Assembly (NCBI GenBank): GCA_035651655.1
Contig: DASRFG010000030.1
Span: 1-64,000 of the forward strand
DNA length: 64,000 nt
Direction: 5' to 3'
Source: Terriglobales bacterium
GTDB taxonomy: Bacteria > Acidobacteriota > Terriglobia > Terriglobales > Acidobacteriaceae
Under the pieces are notes generated by a model. That model was not told the origin of the DNA. It worked only from the letters and a program-made list of their open reading frames with translations, and did no database searches. A program made the translations under genes and the position numbers. The stretch's first letter is position 1, and each line of letters starts with the position of its first letter. This document shows positions 27,124 through 36,987 of the stretch, piece after piece.

Positions 27124-29586
27124 TCAATTTCTTAGCGTCTTTCCTGTCTTCAGCGTGTATTGAATTCGTTCCTGTGTCTTGCGTTCGCCGCAAAGCGATT
27201 TGAACGCCTCGCGCTCCAGGTCCAGAACATATTGCTCGCTGATCGGAGTGCCCGGAGAGACGTTCCCACCGCACAGCACTTCCGCAATCTTGTTGGCAAT
27301 TTTCACCTCGTGATCGCTGATGTATTCGCCCTGCCGCATGAGGTGTACGCCCAGCTTGAGCGTAGCCAGAATATTCTCGCCGGGAGCTGGAACATCGCTG
27401 CGCGGCTGGGGCGGCTTGTAACCGGAGCGGGCGAGGTCGAGGGCGCGCTCTTTGGCATCGGCGAGAACGCGTTCTCGATTCATAGTGACCTGGTCGGCGT
27501 CGCCCAAGAATCCGATGTTGCGGGCTTCCGCTGCCGAGGTTGAAACCTTCGCCATGGCAATGGTTTCAAAAGCGCGCTTCATGGCCTCGATCAGCTCAAC
27601 CGACTCGCCGCGGTTCTCTTTCGCTGAGGGGCCGCTCCCCGGCCGCACGGCTTCAGCACTCGCCAGGGCGCGGAGCATCATCTCTTTGCAGCCACCGCCG
27701 CCCGGAAGTAGTCCGACTCCGACCTCCACCAACCCCATGTAAAGCTCTGCATGCGGCTGGCGCACGGGCGCGTGCAGCGAAATTTCGCAGCCGCCGCCCA
27801 AGGTCATTCCGAAGGGCGCGACCACCACCGGCTTGGGCGAAAATTTGATCGCCTGAGTCATTCCCTGGAAGGCACGGATGGCGAGGTCAACATCGTCCCA
27901 TTCTTCGTCCTGAATGGACATCAGCAGGAGCATGATGTTCGCGCCTACCGAGAAGTTCTGCGCGTCATTGGTGATCACGAAAGCCTCGAAGGCGTCGCCC
28001 GGTCCACCCGACCGCAGCGTCTGAGTGATCAGTTGCACGATGTCGCTACCCACCGCATTCATCTTGGAGTGAAATTCAATGCAGCCGACGCCGTCGCCGA
28101 TATCAATCAGCGAAGCTCCGGCATTTTTCTTCACCACGCCGCGAGACTTCTTGGCGGCATCGAGGCGCACCACCCCTGAGGGCAGCGGCTCCGGCTCATA
28201 ACAGGTGCAGGAGAGATCGAAGAACGCACGTCCTGACGGCGCCGAGCTTGCGTCGCTGTACCAGGAAGTCTTGCCGGAGGCGAGCAGCCGTTCGACATTC
28301 TGCGCTACAGGCCTCCCCTCCTGCTTCATTCGGGAAACAGTCGGGCCCACGCCGGCCGCGTCCCACAATTCGAACGGCCCCAGCTCCCAGTTGAAGCCCA
28401 GGCGCATGGCGCGATCGATCGCGACCACGGAGTCGGCGATCTCGCCCAGCCGGTTGGCAGAATAGGTCCAAAGATCGGTCAGGGCATTCCACAGGAACTG
28501 GCCAGCCTTGTCGTTCTTCTGTGCATCGGCCTTCTGCGGTGCCGCGCCCTCGGTTCCAAGCAGCATACGAAGCCGTTGGCCGGTGTCTTCCACATTGCGC
28601 GCCATCTCGAGCGCCGGAAAGCTCACTTTCTTGCGCGGCCGATATTCGAGGGTGTGCCAATCGATCGCCAGGCGGTCGCCTTCATTGCTGTCGGCCGACT
28701 TGGATTTTTTATAGAAGCCCCCGCCAGTCTTATCGCCGAGCCACTTGCGCTCCTGCATTTTTGAGAAAAATTCCGGCAGGCGCAGATCAGACCGCTCATC
28801 ACGCACGTTCTGCGTCAGGTTATTCACCACGTGACCCAGAACATCCAGCCCGACCAGGTCCATAGTGCGGAACGTCGCAGAGCGTGGCCACCCGACTGCC
28901 GTTCCGGTGAGTGCGTCAACTTCTTCGATGGAGAGGTCCATCTCCTGCATCAGCCGCATGACATTGAGCACCGAAAAAGTGCCGATCCGATTGGCGATGA
29001 AGTTAGGCGTGTCTTTGGCGAAAACTACGCCTTTACCCAGCCGCACATCGCAGAAATGACCGATCGCCTCCACCAGCGCTGGATCGCACTCGGGCGTAGG
29101 AATGATTTCCAGCAGGCGCATGTAGCGCGGCGGGTTAAAGAAATGAGTTCCAAACCAGCTGCGACGAAAATCTTCAGAAAAGCCTTGCGCGATGCTGGCA
29201 ACCGGCAGACCGCTGGTATTGGTGGTCACGATGGTGCCCGCGCGGCGCACCGCTTCAACTTTCTGCAACAGCGCGCGCTTAACGTTGAGGTCTTCGAGGA
29301 CGGCCTCAATGATCCAGTCGGCGTTCGCCAACATCTTCAGATCGTCTTCGAAATTTCCCACCGTAACCAGCTTCGCCAGCGCCGGGTCAAAGAAGGCGGC
29401 AGGCTTCGACTTGCGCGCCGCTTCCAGTCCAGCCGCTGCGATGCGGTTGCGCTCTTCCTTTTGCGCGCCGGGCGGCACAATGTCGAGCAGGGACGTGGGC
29501 ACGCCAGCATTGGCTAGATGGGCGGCGATGCGGGCGCCCATGGTCCCGGCGCCAAGCACGGCGACTCTTTGAATATTTTTTGTCAT
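27124..29586 (-). CDS. fadN: 3-hydroxyacyl-CoA dehydrogenase / enoyl-CoA hydratase fusion (FadN type)
   Basis: A bifunctional beta-oxidation enzyme (820 aa) carrying out hydration and NAD-dependent dehydrogenation. The NAD-binding Rossmann fold is N-terminal (VAVLGAGTMGARIAAHLANAG) followed by the dehydrogenase C-domain (FVAKDTPNFIANRIG-like FAKDTPNFIANRIG). The enoyl-CoA hydratase/isomerase domain is C-terminal (GMTLGGGCEISLHA, GLVEVGVGLLPGGGG with the second catalytic Glu). This HAD-then-ECH order is that of Bacillus FadN, not of E. coli FadB. It is the first gene of the fadN-fadA-fadE set. A substrate-binding insert between the domains has low similarity to anything I know. Confidence 0.92.
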   Translation of the reverse strand: MTKNIQRVAVLGAGTMGARIAAHLANAGVPTSLLDIVPPGAQKEERNRIAAAGLEAARKSKPAAFFDPALAKLVTVGNFEDDLKMLANADWIIEAVLEDLNVKRALLQKVEAVRRAGTIVTTNTSGLPVASIAQGFSEDFRRSWFGTHFFNPPRYMRLLEIIPTPECDPALVEAIGHFCDVRLGKGVVFAKDTPNFIANRIGTFSVLNVMRLMQEMDLSIEEVDALTGTAVGWPRSATFRTMDLVGLDVLGHVVNNLTQNVRDERSDLRLPEFFSKMQERKWLGDKTGGGFYKKSKSADSNEGDRLAIDWHTLEYRPRKKVSFPALEMARNVEDTGQRLRMLLGTEGAAPQKADAQKNDKAGQFLWNALTDLWTYSANRLGEIADSVVAIDRAMRLGFNWELGPFELWDAAGVGPTVSRMKQEGRPVAQNVERLLASGKTSWYSDASSAPSGRAFFDLSCTCYEPEPLPSGVVRLDAAKKSRGVVKKNAGASLIDIGDGVGCIEFHSKMNAVGSDIVQLITQTLRSGGPGDAFEAFVITNDAQNFSVGANIMLLLMSIQDEEWDDVDLAIRAFQGMTQAIKFSPKPVVVAPFGMTLGGGCEISLHAPVRQPHAELYMGLVEVGVGLLPGGGGCKEMMLRALASAEAVRPGSGPSAKENRGESVELIEAMKRAFETIAMAKVSTSAAEARNIGFLGDADQVTMNRERVLADAKERALDLARSGYKPPQPRSDVPAPGENILATLKLGVHLMRQGEYISDHEVKIANKIAEVLCGGNVSPGTPISEQYVLDLEREAFKSLCGERKTQERIQYTLKTGKTLRN

Positions 29587-29652
29587 TTGCTTCGGTTGCT
29601 AGAGGATAACCCGGCCGAGCAGATCGCGAAAGCGTCCCATTCTCCACCGGTC

Positions 29653-30348
29653 TTACGAGATCGCCTTGGCCAGAAGAAATGCAGCCGTGGCGGCAATTCC
29701 GCCAATGATCACCGTCTGCGCCGCGCTGCGAAAAGGATGCGTACCCGTAAAACGTCCCTTGATATAGCCGAACACTGCAAGGGCGACTAGCGTCACCATC
29801 ACGGAAAAGTCGAATCCGGTGCGGCTGTTGGAGAACACCATGTAGGGCGCCAACGGAATAAAGCCTCCCGCCACATACGACCCTGCTATGGTCAGCGCGC
29901 TGTTCAGCGCCCGGCGCGGGTTGGGCTCTTCCAGACCCAGCTCGAAGCGCATCATAAAATCAATCCAGGCCTCGGGGCGTTTGCTAAGGGCTTCAACTAC
30001 GGGCCGGCTCTCGTCAGCCGTCATCCCATAAGCCTGGAAGACCTCGCTCACCTCGGCCTTCTCTTCTTCCGGGATCTGCTCAACTTCTCGCTGCTCGCGT
30101 AAACGTTCTTGCTCGTAGTGCTCGGCGTCGCTATGCGCAGCCAGGTAGCCGCCTAATCCCATGGCGATGGAACCCGCCGCAATTTCGGCCAGACCTCCGA
30201 TCACCACCACGTGGGTAGAATTCACCGCCCCCGCCAGACCTGCCGCGAGCGCGAAGGGAACCGTCAGCCCGTCGGACATGCCGATCACCACATCGCGGAC
30301 CACTGCACCAGCGGTGAAGTGTTTTTCAACGTGGGTTGCGTGCAGCAT
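29653..30348 (-). CDS. VIT1/CCC1 family metal transporter
   Basis: A 231-residue protein of the vacuolar iron transporter family, which move Fe(II) or Mn(II) across membranes. It has the family N-terminus GAVVRDVVIGMSDGLTVPFALAAGLAGA, the SIAMGLGGYLAAHSDAEHYEQERLREQREVE metal-binding loop rich in Glu, and three further helices in the C-terminal half. The ATG at 30348 has a GGAGGAAC site 8-9 bp upstream, inside the 3' end of the Nudix gene, so the two are translated together. The metal specificity is not readable from the sequence. Confidence 0.85.
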   Translation of the reverse strand: MLHATHVEKHFTAGAVVRDVVIGMSDGLTVPFALAAGLAGAVNSTHVVVIGGLAEIAAGSIAMGLGGYLAAHSDAEHYEQERLREQREVEQIPEEEKAEVSEVFQAYGMTADESRPVVEALSKRPEAWIDFMMRFELGLEEPNPRRALNSALTIAGSYVAGGFIPLAPYMVFSNSRTGFDFSVMVTLVALAVFGYIKGRFTGTHPFRSAAQTVIIGGIAATAAFLLAKAIS

Positions 30349-30835
30349 CGTTCAGTTCCTCCGGGTGTAATTCCAGATATGCTAGCGCCAATTTCACGGG
30401 CTCCCGCTCACCGCGGTAGGTGAGCTGTTGCGCGGCCTCGTCCAAGGGCAGCCAGAATGCGCGCTTCACTTCGTGCCGCATGTTCTCAGGAATGTTTCCA
30501 ATGCGACCTGATCGGTAGAGCAGCAGATAAAAGCTGACGATCTTGAACACGCGTTGCTTATCGCTCCAGGTGCGGACGTAAACATATCGGATATCGGTAA
30601 GTTTGGCGACCAGTGTGGCTTCGACCCCGGTCTCCTCCCGCACCTCGCGTACAGCAGTTTGCTCAGGGGTTTCGCCGGGATCCACCAAGCCTTTGGGGAG
30701 GGCCAAGACGGCCTTTTTCGACTGGGAGTGCGACTTTTTGTCATCATCCTCGCGGCGGGGCTCAATAACTGCTATCCACCACTGACCCTTGGTGCGGCGC
30801 ACCACCACCCCGCCCGCAGAGATTTCCCGAGGCAT
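30326..30835 (-). CDS. Nudix hydrolase
   Basis: A 169-residue Nudix protein with a perfect Nudix box (GLVDPGETPEQTAVREVREETGV, residues 49-71) following a basic Lys/Ser-rich loop. The N-terminal strand SAGGVVVRRTKGQWW is the usual first strand of the fold. The substrate (ADP-ribose, diadenosine polyphosphate, oxidised nucleotides or other) is unclear. It overlaps the downstream iron/manganese transporter gene by 23 bp, so the pair is one transcription unit. Confidence 0.9.
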   Translation of the reverse strand: MPREISAGGVVVRRTKGQWWIAVIEPRREDDDKKSHSQSKKAVLALPKGLVDPGETPEQTAVREVREETGVEATLVAKLTDIRYVYVRTWSDKQRVFKIVSFYLLLYRSGRIGNIPENMRHEVKRAFWLPLDEAAQQLTYRGEREPVKLALAYLELHPEELNDAARNPR

Positions 30836-31011
30836 GCTCCTAAGTTATCAGGAACAAGGCAGTTAGTCACCGCAACCCTAACCTGGGTGCGGGGTTTGAA
30901 AGACCTAGCGGTACATATTCAGGTGCATCACAGCTGATCAGAGTGGCATCTCATTTGCTGGTATGTAGTTTGTAGGTTTCGGCTGAGCTGGGTTGTTGTG
31001 GGGGTCTGAAC

Positions 31012-31953
31012 TTGGGTCCATTTAATAAGCTGCGGCGTTCGGTTGAAGCTTTCACCCGCGAATTGACGCGGGCTTCGTCGAGAACCTCGCCGGTCGCTGA
31101 AGCCGGTCACCCCCGAATCGGACTGGCGCTGGGCGGAGGATTCGCCCGCGGCCTGGCGCATATCGGAGTCCTGAAAGTCTTCGAAGAAGAAAAAATCCCT
31201 ATCAGTTTTATCGCAGGAACGAGTGTGGGTGCAGTGATCGGTGCCGCCTACTGTAGCGGCGTTTCCGCTAAAGAACTGGAGGAAGTGGCGGGATTGGTGC
31301 GCTTCCGCGATTTCGCCCGCTGGACCATTTCCCGCTGCGGCTTTGCCAGCAACGAAAAAATGGTCGGATTCTTGAAGCGCGTTCTGAAAGTGAAAACTTT
31401 CGAGGAGCTGCAGGTGCCACTCGCCGTCACCGCGACCGACTTCCTCACCGGGGACGGAGTGGTTTTCCGTTCCGGGCCGCTGGTAGAGCCAGTGCGCGCT
31501 AGTTGCGCTTATCCCGGTATGTTCCTTCCGGTACAAATCAACGGCCGGCTGCTGGTGGATGGCATGCTTGCGCATAGCGTCCCGTGCATGCCGGTGCGCG
31601 AAATGGGGGCCAACAAGGTGGTCGCCGTTTACTTGCGCGCCCATTGGTGTTCACCCTCCGGTCCGCGCCACATTTTCGAAGTGATCGGGCAGTGTTTCTC
31701 GATCGCGCAGTCCAGGATGAACAGTGTGTGGCAAGCGGCGGCCGATCTGGTAGTTGAGCCGAATGTGGCGCCGTTTGCCTACGATGCCTTTCAGCGCGCG
31801 CCGGAGTTGATCCGTGCTGGTGAGCTGGCCGCTCGCGAGTCGCTGCCTAAAGTCCGCGCCTGGCTGGAAAGCAATGCCCAGGAGCCACTCTCCGAGCGCC
31901 TGGTGCCGGGTCCGGCCTCGACTACTCAAGCATCTCCGCTGGGCGCCAACTGA
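31012..31953 (+). CDS. Patatin-like phospholipase (RssA type)
   Basis: A 313-residue patatin-family serine esterase. The oxyanion loop is GGGFARG (41-47). The nucleophile is Ser71 in GTSVG, and the dyad Asp is in LLVDGMLAHSVP near residue 183. A basic N-terminal tail of about 35 residues precedes the domain. The TTG start at 31012 has GGGGG 8 bp upstream. RssA-type proteins are linked to lipid or cell-envelope turnover, but the substrate here is unknown. A GAF-domain gene follows after about 80 bp on the same strand. Confidence 0.85.
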   Translation: MGPFNKLRRSVEAFTRELTRASSRTSPVAEAGHPRIGLALGGGFARGLAHIGVLKVFEEEKIPISFIAGTSVGAVIGAAYCSGVSAKELEEVAGLVRFRDFARWTISRCGFASNEKMVGFLKRVLKVKTFEELQVPLAVTATDFLTGDGVVFRSGPLVEPVRASCAYPGMFLPVQINGRLLVDGMLAHSVPCMPVREMGANKVVAVYLRAHWCSPSGPRHIFEVIGQCFSIAQSRMNSVWQAAADLVVEPNVAPFAYDAFQRAPELIRAGELAARESLPKVRAWLESNAQEPLSERLVPGPASTTQASPLGAN

Positions 31954-32036
31954 AACCCGGCGTGCTCTTCCGTTGACCGCTCCAGTACCGCCAGTTACAC
32001 TAGCCACCTATCAAGGGATTCCAAAGGATCAGAGAA

Positions 32037-32642
32037 TTGAAAACCTATCGTTCACGCCGGGACCTTCTCTCCAAGATTGATCAAGTGCTTTCCAGCAATG
32101 TTCCAACCCGACGCCGTTCTCCCTTGCAACAAGTAGTCGAGGTGTTGCACGAAGGCCGTCATTATTTCTGGATTGGCATTTATTTTTTGGTGGGGAATCA
32201 GGTGGTGCGGCAGGTATTCCGCGGTCCGATGCCGCCCTGTCACAGCTTTGCGTTGGGGGTAGGCAATGTCGGCACAACCGGCCGCAACGGCGTGATGAAA
32301 GTCGTGCCGGACGTGTCCCAAGACCCGACCTACAGCATGTGTTTCTTCGATACCAAGTCTGAAATTGTGGTTCCCATCAAGCTAGTCCAGCGGATTTTCG
32401 GCGTGATTGACGTGGAAAGCGATCGGCTGAATGCTTTTCCCCCTGGAGAGCGTGTGCTCCTGAAGCAAGTAGCCGAGCGGCTGGCCAGATTTCTAGCGGT
32501 GCGTGGCAAATATCTGCTGCGCCGGGCACGCGAGCAGGCAGAGGAGAAAACCGCCGATGCTGTTCAACGCGGGCATCAGCCTGCATCGGAGAAAATTATG
32601 GAAGCCAGACGTGCCGCCGCAGGCGAAAGGTCCCGCCGCTAG
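32037..32642 (+). CDS. GAF-domain protein, free methionine-(R)-sulfoxide reductase-like
   Basis: A 201-residue protein with one GAF domain (about residues 25-155) resembling fRMsr/MsrC: WIGIYFL, SEIVVPIKLVQRIFGVIDVESD. Aligned by eye to E. coli MsrC, cysteines at the positions of Cys84 (PPCHSF) and Cys118 (MCFFDTKSEI) are kept, but that of Cys94 is Val. So reductase activity is possible but not assured; a ligand-sensing role is the alternative. The C-terminal 45 residues are charged and probably helical (LRRAREQAEEKTADA). TTG start with AAGGA 9 bp upstream. It follows the patatin gene. Confidence 0.65.
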   Translation: MKTYRSRRDLLSKIDQVLSSNVPTRRRSPLQQVVEVLHEGRHYFWIGIYFLVGNQVVRQVFRGPMPPCHSFALGVGNVGTTGRNGVMKVVPDVSQDPTYSMCFFDTKSEIVVPIKLVQRIFGVIDVESDRLNAFPPGERVLLKQVAERLARFLAVRGKYLLRRAREQAEEKTADAVQRGHQPASEKIMEARRAAAGERSRR

Positions 32643-32680
32643 CCCCGCTTTTAGCAGACTTCAGCTCTCACGACTTAATC

Positions 32681-35293
32681 CTATTGTCCTCCCGCGGTGG
32701 CTCCAGCGGACTGCTGTTTCAGCCACGAAGCCAGATTCTCCTGCTGTTGCTGGCGCAGAACAATGCAGTTGTTGATGGATTCCACGGTCTGCTTCAATGC
32801 CCGCTCAGCCGAAGGAATCGGGTGCTGGGTAAAGAATTCCTGGACTTGATCTCTGGCTCCGGCGTCACAGAAATGGGAAGCCATATAAACGATCGAGCCG
32901 GTGCTGTAGTTACTGAGTTTGGCTTCGACCTGCGGCCAATGCTCGCGGATGAAATTCCACGCCTGATTGCGCGCCGCCGGATTACGCATCAGCCTTCCTA
33001 AAAGGAATGGCGCATCCTGAGAGCGCACCTGGTCAGACACCGCGTACTCCAGACTGCGCTGAATCAAGGCCGGGTCCTCGAAATATCCGAGTGTCCGCAG
33101 CATGCGTGTGTAATCTTCCGGTGATTGGGGTTTGTGGGTGCGCTCCAAAATTCTGTCGTAGAGCGCAGCGTCACCGTTGTGCGCAGCAATAGTGAGCGCA
33201 GGGTAAATAAGCGTGTTGTCCACGGTCTCGCCCCGCAAGCTCTTTTGCACAAGCTCACGTGCAATGGGGATTAGCTTTGGGTCCCGCCCCACGTCGCCCA
33301 CCAGCGCAAAAAGATCGGCGCGGCGTGCTCGCGCTTCTTCGCTGTCGTTGGCTCCCGGTGTCCAGCCTAATTTTTCGCCGACTGGACCGAAAGTATTGCG
33401 TACCCAGGCCTCATACTGCGCTCGATCGCTATCGGTAGCCAGATAAAGATGTATATGGCGCAGTGGGTCCATAAGATTGTCAATCACCGCGCGACTCGGG
33501 TCATTCTTCAGGCCTTCGGCCAGCGCCAGAAAATCCCCTACCTTGAGGCCACCGACCTGGGTTTGCGCCCAAATGTCTCCTACGAGCTGAATGCGCTCCA
33601 CCGGCGAAAGAATTTGTTCGGCGCTAACTGCGAGTTGGTGCAGGTTCTCGGCGTCGTAACTTGAGCGGTAATAACCTCGGGCTCCGGCATTCGCATAAAC
33701 CGGGCCGCAGCCGGAGAGTTCGATTTCCTGCGATTTCTTGGTCAGCAACTCGCATTTTTCGCCGGCTCCCGCTTTGAGACAGACGGGAATCTGCCACTGC
33801 TCCGGACTCCCATTGTTGAAGAGTTCACGATTTTCGAAGTATCGTTTTTGAGAAAGTACGACCTTCTTTGCGCCATTCCGGCAAGAGGACGTCGCTGAAA
33901 CCACCGGGACACCGGGCTGGACCACAAAGGTGGCCATGATCTTGTCAATAGGCTTGTGCGAGACCTGCGCAATTGAGGTCCAGAAGTCCTCCGAAGTGGC
34001 ATTGTCATAAGAATATTTAGAGAGATAGGCGTTCACGCCCTTGCGGAATATCTCCGGGCCCACATAGCCCTCGATCATCCGCAGGGTGGCTGCCGCCTTG
34101 TTGTATGAAATCGCGTCGAACAGTTCCTGGATTTCAGCGGGCGTCTCGGCGTGCTGGCGGATCGGATGGGTCGAATTCAAGGCGTCGGTTTCCATAGCAC
34201 CCGCCGCTGATTGGACTTCGTCCTCTTGCAGGTTCCATTCCGGTTTGTAGGCTTCGATAGGCTTAAATGACATCCAGGTTGCGAAGCCTTCGTTCAGCCA
34301 AATGTCGTCCCACCACTTCATGGTGACCAAATCACCGAACCACTGGTGGGCCATTTCATGGGCCGCCACCTGTGCGACCTCTTTCTTGACGAGATAAGAG
34401 GAACTCTTTGGATCCACGAATAGGATGGCGTCCCGCGCGACAATGCAGGCAGTGTTTTCCATCGCGCCGGCTGCGTAATCTGGCAGGCCGATGAAATCCA
34501 GCTTGGCATAAGGGTACTTAACGCCAAAGTACCGATTGTAGAAATGCATGGTGTACTCGGCTGCCTTCAAGGCAAACTGTCCCATCCCTTTTCGTTCGGG
34601 CGTACCGCACACGCGAATGGGAATGCCGTCCGCTTGGCCCGACTCACACTCAAAGTCACCTACCAGCAGAGCGACCAGATACGAAGACATCTTGGGCGTC
34701 GTAGAAAATTTAACGGTGTGCTTTTCGGCGCTCGGGCCGGGAGTGTCCGAAACCACCTTGCCGTTGGAAATCGCGATGTCGCCCTTATCAATTACAGCAC
34801 TCACGTCGAAAGTCGCCTTCATGTCCGGTTGGTCAAAGCTGGGAAAGGCGCGGCGGGCGTCGGTGTTCTCGAACTGAGTCGCGGCGTATTTGCGCTTCTC
34901 AGTTTTGCTGAGATAAAAGCCGCGCATCTGGTTGTTGAGAATGCCGGTATATCGGATATGAATGCTGGCCTCGCCCGGGGAAAGCGGCTTCTCAACCGTC
35001 AGGACAGCGGACTCCAACTTGGGATCGGGGGTCACCTTGGCCGTCTGGGTTGACCCCGCTTGGGTGATAGTAGCGTCACCGTAGGTAATCTCAGCGGAAT
35101 TCAAGGTGATGCTCGAAGTAGGCTTGAGCACCCGGATGCGCAGGGTTTCTTCGCCCCTGAAGTTGTCCTTCTGAAAATCGGGAGCCAGCGTTATCTGATA
35201 ATGCTGGGGGAGCGCAATATCCGCTGGCAGGCGCTGTCCGCTGGCGTCAAGGGCCAGCAACATGAGGGCAAAGAAGAAAGACATTTTTCTCAT
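32681..35293 (-). CDS. Secreted M1 family aminopeptidase
   Basis: A zinc metallopeptidase releasing N-terminal residues from peptides. The start at 35293 has GGAG 5 bp upstream and opens a signal peptide (MRKMSFFFALMLLALDASGQ); the longer frame to 35431 lacks one. The GAMEN substrate motif (about residues 272-276) is followed by HEMAHQWFGDL and NEGFA (about 308-337), giving the HExxHx18E zinc site. The C-terminal half is the helical ERAP/aminopeptidase N domain. The length is 870 aa. It is convergent with the GAF gene and probably acts in the periplasm on peptides. Confidence 0.92.
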   Translation of the reverse strand: MRKMSFFFALMLLALDASGQRLPADIALPQHYQITLAPDFQKDNFRGEETLRIRVLKPTSSITLNSAEITYGDATITQAGSTQTAKVTPDPKLESAVLTVEKPLSPGEASIHIRYTGILNNQMRGFYLSKTEKRKYAATQFENTDARRAFPSFDQPDMKATFDVSAVIDKGDIAISNGKVVSDTPGPSAEKHTVKFSTTPKMSSYLVALLVGDFECESGQADGIPIRVCGTPERKGMGQFALKAAEYTMHFYNRYFGVKYPYAKLDFIGLPDYAAGAMENTACIVARDAILFVDPKSSSYLVKKEVAQVAAHEMAHQWFGDLVTMKWWDDIWLNEGFATWMSFKPIEAYKPEWNLQEDEVQSAAGAMETDALNSTHPIRQHAETPAEIQELFDAISYNKAAATLRMIEGYVGPEIFRKGVNAYLSKYSYDNATSEDFWTSIAQVSHKPIDKIMATFVVQPGVPVVSATSSCRNGAKKVVLSQKRYFENRELFNNGSPEQWQIPVCLKAGAGEKCELLTKKSQEIELSGCGPVYANAGARGYYRSSYDAENLHQLAVSAEQILSPVERIQLVGDIWAQTQVGGLKVGDFLALAEGLKNDPSRAVIDNLMDPLRHIHLYLATDSDRAQYEAWVRNTFGPVGEKLGWTPGANDSEEARARRADLFALVGDVGRDPKLIPIARELVQKSLRGETVDNTLIYPALTIAAHNGDAALYDRILERTHKPQSPEDYTRMLRTLGYFEDPALIQRSLEYAVSDQVRSQDAPFLLGRLMRNPAARNQAWNFIREHWPQVEAKLSNYSTGSIVYMASHFCDAGARDQVQEFFTQHPIPSAERALKQTVESINNCIVLRQQQQENLASWLKQQSAGATAGGQ

Positions 35294-35370
35294 ATAATCT
35301 CCGACGCGAAAAAATAGAAAACGTGAGCAAGTCTCAGGTTGGATACGCAAATGCCTGGGAATTGGTTTCA

Positions 35371-36987
35371 TCAACTCACCGGGAGCTGGCAGACCACGAT
35401 ATTTTTGCCAAAGGAATGCACCGCCGGGCACCCAAGCTCTTTAAGTTTTGGCCACAGTAATGGCTGGGTATCAACGTTCCAGCCCGTCTGAAATATCCAG
35501 ATGCTTGACCCGGGTTTCAGTCCATAAGCCGCTGTCGCATGCTGAATAGCAGCGCTTAAGTTTTCGGGCGTAAACATCCACATGCGGGGACCAGTGGCCG
35601 AGACGCGGTACCTACCACAACCGAAGTCGGCAAATGGCCTTGCAGACATACTAAATTCAGCAACGCTCCCGCGGCAAAAGTAGTAGCGAAAAGGAAAGCT
35701 GGTTTGGTTATCCAGAATAACTACTGCACCGGGCGCAGCGGATTCTCCTAGAAACTTCACCGCCCCAGCCATAAAACTTTGTTTCTGGTTGGGCGGTTTG
35801 AAAGACGCTCCCAGCGGCACGGGTGCCAGGTAACACACCGCCATAGCGGACGCGGCAAGCAAAGGTTTTTTCCAATTGCTCGACGCAGGCCAGCGTGCCA
35901 GCCCCAGGCTTGCACCTGCGATTACAAACGCCGCAAGAAATACGCTGTGGCGCGTGCCGTCAAAAGGGTAGGTGCGAAACAGCTGCGCCGTCCAACTAAC
36001 GAGGAAGGGAAATGCCAGCAGGAAGGCGAGATGCCTGGGATTGGGCCGCGAGTGCTCAGGCACTGTTTGCTGGCGCAATAGACCTATCAGGCCCAGCACA
36101 TAGAGCAGGAGCATCAGCCCCCCAATCACCGGCTGGCTGAACAAATAATGAAATAGGCGGAAGGTTTCCCTTAGCAGGACGTTTAGCGCATTTTGTCCGC
36201 TCCCTTGGAAGAATCCCGTGACTTCCGCGATGCGTTTCAGCCGCAGCAAGTGACTTCTGTAGAGAAAAGCAAAAACCGCCGCGGCCACGGCCTGCCCAAT
36301 GACCCACGGTGCAATAACTCTCACAGTGGCACGAGAGTCGTAGAGCCGAATTATGGCGTAGGCCCCTACAACACAAGCAAACAGTAGGGCAGAGTAATGA
36401 GTGAGGATTGCGAAGCACAGCGAGAGCGAAAAGACCAACATCATGCCGGCCGAACTTTCCTGAACCGCTCGCTCCAGGGCGTAAAAGGAAAGAGCGATAA
36501 AAAACAGCAAGAGCGCGTACTGCCTGATCTCCGCACTCAAAGAAATGAGGGCGGGAGAAAAGGAGAAGAATATGAGCCCGACGAGCGCAGCCGTACGGTT
36601 GGTGATTCTGCCCAGCCATTTGAATCCTATCCAGCAAAAGAGCGTGCCCGCCAGTACTGACGGCAAGCGAAGCACAAGCTCCGAGTTGCCAAGGAAGCGC
36701 CAGTAGTAGAGCAGCGCTGCAAATAGCGGCGGATGAGCGGTAGTCAGATTCGCCTGATAAACCGACGCCAGAGATGCTTGGTTCGAGAGAAAATAGATCT
36801 GCGCCTCATCCGGGTTCAAATAGGTAGTCGCCGCCAGATAAAGGCGCGCGAAGAATCCTATCGCTACCATGCCGAGGGCCACGCCTGTGAAGTGAGAACG
36901 CGAACTCGCAGAGGGATAACTCTGCGGAACCCGCGTCATTTCAGCGATGGAACGCGAATTCTCCCTGCTTGATTGGAGACCATTCAT
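35371..36987 (-). CDS. GT39/ArnT-like membrane glycosyltransferase
   Basis: A polytopic membrane protein of about 538 aa with ten or more helices and the dolichyl-phosphate-mannose-protein mannosyltransferase-like N-terminal loop (YLNPDEAQIYFLSNQAS, with Asp-Glu at 60-61, then TTAHPPLFAALLYYW). This is the signature of GT-C family 39/83 enzymes that use polyprenyl-phosphate sugars. The acceptor is unknown. I take the ATG at 36987, which overlaps the ferredoxin stop as ATGA, rather than the upstream codons to 37086. It is co-transcribed with the [2Fe-2S] ferredoxin and probably DpsL. Confidence 0.78.
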   Translation of the reverse strand: MNGLQSSRENSRSIAEMTRVPQSYPSASSRSHFTGVALGMVAIGFFARLYLAATTYLNPDEAQIYFLSNQASLASVYQANLTTAHPPLFAALLYYWRFLGNSELVLRLPSVLAGTLFCWIGFKWLGRITNRTAALVGLIFFSFSPALISLSAEIRQYALLLFFIALSFYALERAVQESSAGMMLVFSLSLCFAILTHYSALLFACVVGAYAIIRLYDSRATVRVIAPWVIGQAVAAAVFAFLYRSHLLRLKRIAEVTGFFQGSGQNALNVLLRETFRLFHYLFSQPVIGGLMLLLYVLGLIGLLRQQTVPEHSRPNPRHLAFLLAFPFLVSWTAQLFRTYPFDGTRHSVFLAAFVIAGASLGLARWPASSNWKKPLLAASAMAVCYLAPVPLGASFKPPNQKQSFMAGAVKFLGESAAPGAVVILDNQTSFPFRYYFCRGSVAEFSMSARPFADFGCGRYRVSATGPRMWMFTPENLSAAIQHATAAYGLKPGSSIWIFQTGWNVDTQPLLWPKLKELGCPAVHSFGKNIVVCQLPVS

